Positions 59,058 through 64,000 of a DNA stretch of 64,000 bases are shown here, piece by piece. The stretch covers positions 881,998 to 945,997 of the forward strand of contig NW_003314331.1 in assembly GCF_000143415.4 (NCBI RefSeq), given 5' to 3'. The position numbers were made by a program, and so were the translations under genes. Below the pieces are notes generated by a model, which did not search any database, had not been told where the DNA came from, and saw only the letters and a list, made by a program, of their open reading frames with translations. The stretch is from Selaginella moellendorffii (taxonomy: Eukaryota > Streptophyta > Lycopodiopsida > Selaginellales > Selaginellaceae). Position 1 is the stretch's first letter; the number at the start of each line of letters is the position of its first letter.

Positions 59058-59229
59058 AAAATGCCTGCCCCAATTTTGGTACAAATTACAATACCGCTAA
59101 ATACCTCCACGTATGGAGCTCCATAAGTTTGAAATCCGAGAGTGTTAACAAGGATTCTCGTGGTGTCTTTGTAAAGCAATAACGCCGTCCATTGCTTAGA
59201 AACCTTAAGAGATAACCATAGAAGGACAA

Positions 59230-59413
59230 AAGGACAACACTATCCATACTTATGGAAACATCGTCTACATGAAATGCACATCTACTATACGATTCGGACG
59301 ACTGTCCTAAGACCATCACAAGAAAAGTGATTTATATTTTGGAGAGAACTAAACGAGTGAAAAATCGGTGGCCATAGAGACTGGATCCCTCCAAATACTC
59401 TGCATTCTAGGAG
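59230..59413 (+). repeat. Hairpin repeat, left arm
   Basis: Inverted match to 59626-59806, separated by a loop of about 210 bp. Both arms come from the unidentified module also found at 4290-4930 (YGNIVYMK segment). Confidence 0.75.
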
Positions 59414-59419
59414 AAAGAT

Positions 59420-60195
59420 GGACAGACCTTGAGATCCTCTGACGGTATCGGCTTCTGGATGATGTGGAGGTGGAGGTCAGACTTGCTTACTATCACTTGC
59501 ATGTCCAAGCCTCCTGTTTGAGCGGTGTTGGACGCTCCATTGAAGCAAGTGCATATAACACGGTTAAAGACGTTTCTTACTGGAAAGCCATCGTTATAGA
59601 GCAGCTGATTGGGGACGACTATCAGCTAGAATGCAGCGTATTTGGAGGGATCCAGTCTCCATGGCCACCTCATTTAGTCCTGTCCAAATTATCATTGACT
59701 TTTACTGTGATGGTCTTAGGACAATCGTCCGAATCGTATAGTAGATATGCATTTCATGTAGACGATGTTTCCATAAGTATGGATAGTGTTGTCCTTTTGG
59801 AGAGTGCTGGTTTGTCCGATCATCACAACCGTGTCAACATAACCGAAAACTCTTTTGGCTGTGAAACAACTGGAAAAGAAAAAACAAGAAGAGAACAAAC
59901 GGAAAAAGCGCTTACCGGATAGGATGGATCTTACACTGCCGCTGAGACGCTCAACCCAAAAGTAAGCTGCGCAAACATTAGGAGATGATATCCGTTTGAT
60001 CCATCGCCAGGAAAAGGAGCCTGCTCTCTTACAGTCTCCCGTCCAGGAAGACGAGTTTGGCTCCATCGTGCATAACAGTGGACTACATAAAGACAAGATG
60101 ATAAAGCTGTCAATTCATGAGCTCGCTGAAACATACCGAGTTCCAAACCAATGAAAACACAGAAAGAAGAAGAAGAAGAAGAAGTACCCACACTA
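59420..60195 (-). other. Unidentified gene-fragment module, inverted copy
   Basis: Minus-strand counterpart of 4290-4930, including the right arm of the hairpin (59626-59806) and upstream pieces (VSVSAAV- and WIKRISSP-like, near 59940-60060). Possibly a broken gene starting near 60190 (MGTSSSSSSFCVFIG). A run of AAG repeats lies at 60161-60184. Parent gene not recognised. Confidence 0.35.
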
Positions 60196-60383
60196 CTGAT
60201 GGAGTAGAATTTTTGTTTTTTGAAGTTTGAATTTTTGTTCTTTGTAGCATCTTTGCCAGAACGCGAGCTGTTTTCTAGCTCTGTATAGGTTGCTCGCTGG
60301 AGACAAGTGGCTAGAGACTGCTCCGGAAACCACGCATTAAGATTAAGATTAGTTGCAGCGCAACCACTTCAAAAGTTGATGAA

Positions 60384-60408
60384 TGCGGTGAGCGTGGATC
60401 GAACACGC

Positions 60409-60451
<43 letters not shown>

Positions 60452-60456
60452 CCCGC
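60384..60456 (-). tRNA. trnF-GAA: tRNA-Phe (GAA)
   Basis: 73-nt cloverleaf on the minus strand: GCGGGGATAGCTCAGTTGGG opens the acceptor and D arms; the anticodon loop reads CTGAAGAT with GAA; the T arm has GTTCGATCC; the 3' end is TCACCGCA with no encoded CCA and no intron. The sequence agrees with the plant cytosolic tRNA-Phe, including its G-A mismatch in the acceptor stem. Box A (TAGCTCAGTTGG) and box B (GGTTCGATCC-like GTGTTCGATCC) are present. Confidence 0.96.
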
Positions 60457-61549
60457 TTGAGCTTAATAAAATTAGTCCAATTCACAGCAATTCTTCTTTG
60501 TGACGCCAGATGTTGTACAGCGGCTACTCTAACGAGTTCCTCTTCAATCTCCTCCTAGTATCTGTGAGATCTTCTAATGACAAGGACGAAGGTGGCAATA
60601 ACGTTTTCAGATGAGATTTCCTGGGGCAGCTCCAAGCAGTAGGCCGGCGATGCGCGCGGCGTCTTCTCCGTGATCGCCCCAATCTATTGTGATCGAAGCC
60701 AAAACGGGCATCTGGATCAAGCTCAGTATGAGAATCAAATGATCATTGCCTACGCGTGCTTGGCGAGTGAAAGAGGCTAAAAGTTTGTTTGGCTGAATTC
60801 TGGAAAGTAGTGAATCAGATGATAAACAGCATTTACCTCGAACCGCCATCTGGACGAACTTGGAAATCTGTTCCGCTTTGCGCTTCAAAGGCTTACTATA
60901 AGAACAGGAGCTTTTTCTGTTCTGTTGTTTTTCTTTTCTTTTTTTTATTCAATTCACTTTCAGATTGAATCAGATAAAAGTTCCAAGGATTGTGGAATTG
61001 AGTCAGTTTTTACTTCTTACCTTTTTATATTTTCTTTCTTTCCAGTCAGTACTGTTATGAGACGTTCCCAGCACCGAGCTCGCGTCGCGGGGCCATTCGG
61101 TGTGCACGTACTCGCATCCGGCGACATGCAAAGACTTGAAGCTCCTCACCCTGCAACGTTCTCGCGAAGCCCGTAACAAGTTCTCCCGATGATTTTTCTG
61201 TGTCGATGTTCGTCACTTGCAACTCATCGCTATCCTCTGATTTAAAGGGTGTTACGGCAGCCCAGTGCGGCTTTCAAACCGGCTGCAGCCTTGGTCTTAA
61301 TTGCTAGGGCCTCCATGCGTCAAGATTTTGAGGCAGTCACGAGTATTATTTGATGCTTTGTTGCTTTTGCTCCTAAGAGCAGATCAAAGCGAAAAATCTT
61401 CGGATCTGCAGGTGGCGCTTTATTCTCCACAGAAGGAACCCACCTGGAGAGCTCAGCCCTCGACGCATGGATGCCTCAGGAACCGGCGCTTGTCAAGGCA
61501 TGCAATGGGAGGCATCTAAATAGCAGAGGCTCTACATTGGTTGTCTAGA
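60457..61549. other. Spacer with possible gene fragments
   Basis: On the minus strand, two short exon-like pieces (KRKAEQISKFVQMAVR near 60890-60840, and MPVLASITIDWGDHGEDAAR near 60716-60610 ending in a stop) could be the end of a small gene; not recognised. The stretch 61050-61540 has no gene I can support and may include the 5' UTR of the oxidoreductase gene. Confidence 0.35.
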
Positions 61550-63748
61550 ATGGCGCACTGTCTGCACTGCGTAGCGATTCCAAGTTCAACGTTTAGGAAG
61601 CTTGGCATCAGTGACATCCCCACGAAGAAAATCCCGCTCGGGAGATGGAGTAAAAATACCGCAAGGTGTACGCTACAAACTGAGAAGCAGGTAAGGGTCG
61701 ATTTGTGGTTTTCCTGGGTTCATGTGGCTCAATTGTTCAGTGGATTGTATTAGGGATCTACGCCTTCCACAGGCAAGGGTGCAGTACCAGGTGTTCGAGA
61801 TACAGTATGGGACCAAAAGCAGCTTGCTGTGCCAAGCAACCCGAAGCTTCAGCAGAACACGCATGCAGATGTCATTGTGGTTGGAGGAGGAATCGCTGGT
61901 ATAAGCGTAGCCTACAATCTTGCCAAAGCTGGCAAACAGGTTGTAGTCTTGGAGGCTCGTGCGATAGGTGAGTTTCGTTTGTCCTATTGTTCACTTATAG
62001 CAACAGAAAACTTTAGGAAGCGGCCAAACGGGCAAGACAACTGCACATCTTATGCCATGGTTTGATGACTACTACTTCGAAGCAGAGAGCACCCTTGGGA
62101 GTGATAAATTGAACCTCATTGCTGATGCACAATATGGCGCGATTGATTGGATAGAGAATGTCGTCAAGGAAGAGGGTATTGAATGCAATTTTAGAAGACT
62201 TCCAGGGTACCTTGTGCCAGTTGAAGACGACCAACAGAATGCCGAAAAAATCCGTAAAGTAGAGACCAAGCATGTTTGGTGGACCTGATTTTCTGATCAG
62301 CCGGGTTGATTCCAGGAGTACGAAGCATGCAAACGAGCGGGTTTAAATGACGTGCGGCTCGAGGATTTGAAACACGATCCCAAAAACGGAAATTTTGGCA
62401 TGGCCCTTGTCTTTCCAAACGCGGGGGAGTTCCAGCCGATATTGTAAGCCCGTTTCTTCCCCTTTCATTGCTTTGCACGAGCTGAAACACACCTTCTGGA
62501 AAGGTATGTTAAGGGGCTGGCAGAGGCAGCCAAGAAGCATGGAGCTCAAATCTTCGAGCAGACATCAGTCGTTCAACATGAAGGGACTAAAGTCGTAACG
62601 GACGCAGGTCACACCGTCACAGCCAAGGCTCTCGTCTTAGCTACAAACTCCCCCATCAACAAAAACTTGGCAATTCATGCTCGACAGTACGCACGACGAA
62701 GCTACGTGGTTGGCCTCAAAGTTCCCAAGGGAGCTATCGAGTAAGAAATTGCTTTTTCTTTGAATACTATAGAGGTGTGTTTTTTCCTACAGCCGCGCCT
62801 CATGGTGGGATACAGCCTCTCCTTACCATTACGTAAGGCTTGAGGACAAGGACGACTATGAAGTCTTGGTCGTTGGTGGAGAGGATCACAAAGTTGGAAT
62901 TGAGCCGAATCAATACTTGGACCGGCATGGCAGTCTAGAGGCATGGGCTCGTTCTCACTGGCCTGCAGCTCAGGAGCTACTGTACAAGTGGTCTGGCCAG
63001 GTTGGTCTGAGATTGGTGAACAAGTCTAACTTGTTTCATTTTACTAGGTCTATATGCCATCAGATTTCCTCCATCTACACGGTCATGATCCATTGAACAC
63101 CGAGAATGTTTATGTTGCGACCGGTGAGTGTTGCCCGTTCTTAAACAAATTGTGTTTACGGATTCGAGTATGTTTGATTCAGGTGACAGCGGCCAGGGAA
63201 TGACTGGTGGCACTATAGCTGGTGTAGTGATTTCGAATTCGATTCTCGGACACAAACACAGATGGGGCGACCTCTTTGATCCTTCTCGGTTCCCTCCGGC
63301 TTCACTGACCTCGGCCCAAATGCTTGCCCAAGAAGTCGGGGAGAATATTGAGGTAAGCTTCTGTTTTCACTCGGATTAAGTTCAAGCCACTTCATTACAG
63401 GGTTTTAAAAACGTCCTCCCGGGACAAGGACTGACGAAGCTCACCGTGGACAGCATCCTACTTGACGAGGGAGCTATCATCCAAGAAGGATTGAACAAAG
63501 AAGCAGTATATAGAGACTCTTCAGGGAACGTGCAGAGATATTCCGGTATGGAAGAAACGCTCCTTTCATGTTCTAAAAGTTTACAATTTCTCTGCACAGC
63601 TATATGTCCACACTTAGGCTGCGCCGTCAAGTGGAACCCGAGCGATAAGACGTTCGACTGCCCTTGCCATGGATCGCAGTTTGATGTACAGGGTGTGGTC
63701 GTAAACGGACCTTCTCCAACAAACTTGACTCCAATGTCCTACAACTGA
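61550..63748 (+). CDS. FAD-dependent oxidoreductase with C-terminal Rieske [2Fe-2S] domain
   Basis: Ten exons: 61550-61690, 61778-61967, 62017-62258, 62316-62443, 62504-62740, 62793-63000, 63048-63123, 63183-63352, 63401-63545, 63600-63748, giving 561 aa. Residues 1-70 look like a plastid or mitochondrial targeting peptide. The FAD-binding motif GGGIAG is at 83-88 ([20 protein letters not shown]), followed by [20 protein letters not shown] and, in the DAO-fold C-terminus, [18 protein letters not shown]. The Rieske domain is at 500-561, with CPHLGC (Cys515, His517) and CPCHGS (Cys533, His536) as cluster ligands and Cys520/Cys535 as the extra disulphide pair. This fusion is best known from bacterial amino-acid oxidase-like proteins; substrate unknown. 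The acceptor of exon 2 (GGCAAG/GG at 61777) was chosen to keep frame; the N-terminus is the least certain part. Confidence 0.85.
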
Positions 63749-64000
63749 GGAACACACAACGATTTTGTAACCCGGCGGCAATGAAACTCCTGTTCATATA
63801 AATAATGAAAGATGGAGCAGGAATCATTTTCAAACCTGCCAGCGATGTCCTCATGGAAATCCATTCTCGTCGCACCACTTACCCTTAGCCTGGTGTTGTC
63901 ACAAAAGTTGAAACTGAACCAAGAACAGCAAGGAACTTACGACTGGAATCAGACTAAACCCGTGGCTGTTGTACTGAACTGCTTTGGAATTTGCTCTGGA
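63749..64000. other. Oxidoreductase 3' region
   Basis: An AATAAT-type A-rich stretch (63800-63810) may serve polyadenylation. No further gene seen. Confidence 0.4.

Overview
This window reads as nuclear DNA of a land plant with a compact genome, most likely a lycophyte such as Selaginella. The evidence is a calmodulin gene with the usual plant intron at the first EF-hand glycine, an MIKC-type MADS-box gene with the classical plant exon sizes, a plant-type tRNA-Phe, PPR-gene debris, introns of mostly 45-100 bp, and neighbouring start codons less than 100 bp apart. The species name is an inference. Exon models were assembled by eye from reading frames and splice signals.

Left block (1 to about 34.8 kb): a tandem segmental-duplication array of gene fragments. 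One unit type (copies at 1-4.98 kb, from 4.98 kb, and 23.9-26.4 kb) carries a metallo-beta-lactamase-fold (MBL) gene copy, usually an FCP/SCP-type phosphatase copy, a HISN3 fragment and a PPR fragment. The other is a unit of about 4.2 kb (7.0-11.2, 11.2-15.4, 26.4-30.6, 30.6-34.8 kb) built from HISN3 pieces and a signal-peptide gene in both orientations. Only two complete ordinary genes survive here: a phosphatase at 6.2-6.9 kb and HISN3 (histidine biosynthesis) at 33.5-34.8 kb. The array is interrupted at 16.5-23.9 kb by AT-rich, gene-free, nested LTR-retrotransposon-like remnants and a 35-bp minisatellite.

Central block (34.7-48.3 kb): dense single-copy genes. In order: calmodulin (+), Asp/Glu racemase-like (+), F-box/kelch (-), MIKC MADS-box (-), TPT-family sugar-phosphate/nucleotide-sugar transporter (-), 5-formyltetrahydrofolate cyclo-ligase (+), COX19 (+) and a small SERF/zinc-finger protein (-). 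Several have telo-box-like motifs at their starts, and the transporter and cyclo-ligase share a 96-bp divergent promoter.

Right block (48.4-59.1 kb): a large imperfect inverted repeat. Each arm of about 3.7 kb holds MBL, phosphatase and PPR copies. The left arm keeps the intact phosphatase and the right arm the intact MBL gene. The 3-kb centre holds the GPN1 GTPase gene and a divergent gene for a glycine-rich, probably GPI-anchored protein. Beyond it lie a small hairpin repeat (59.2-59.8 kb), tRNA-Phe (60.4 kb) and a ten-exon gene for a probably organellar FAD oxidoreductase with a C-terminal Rieske domain (61.6-63.7 kb).

No new multigene system is evident. The most unusual content is the duplication architecture: exon-scrambled HISN3 copies, reciprocal survival across the palindrome, and a repeated signal-peptide ORF that may be a new small gene.
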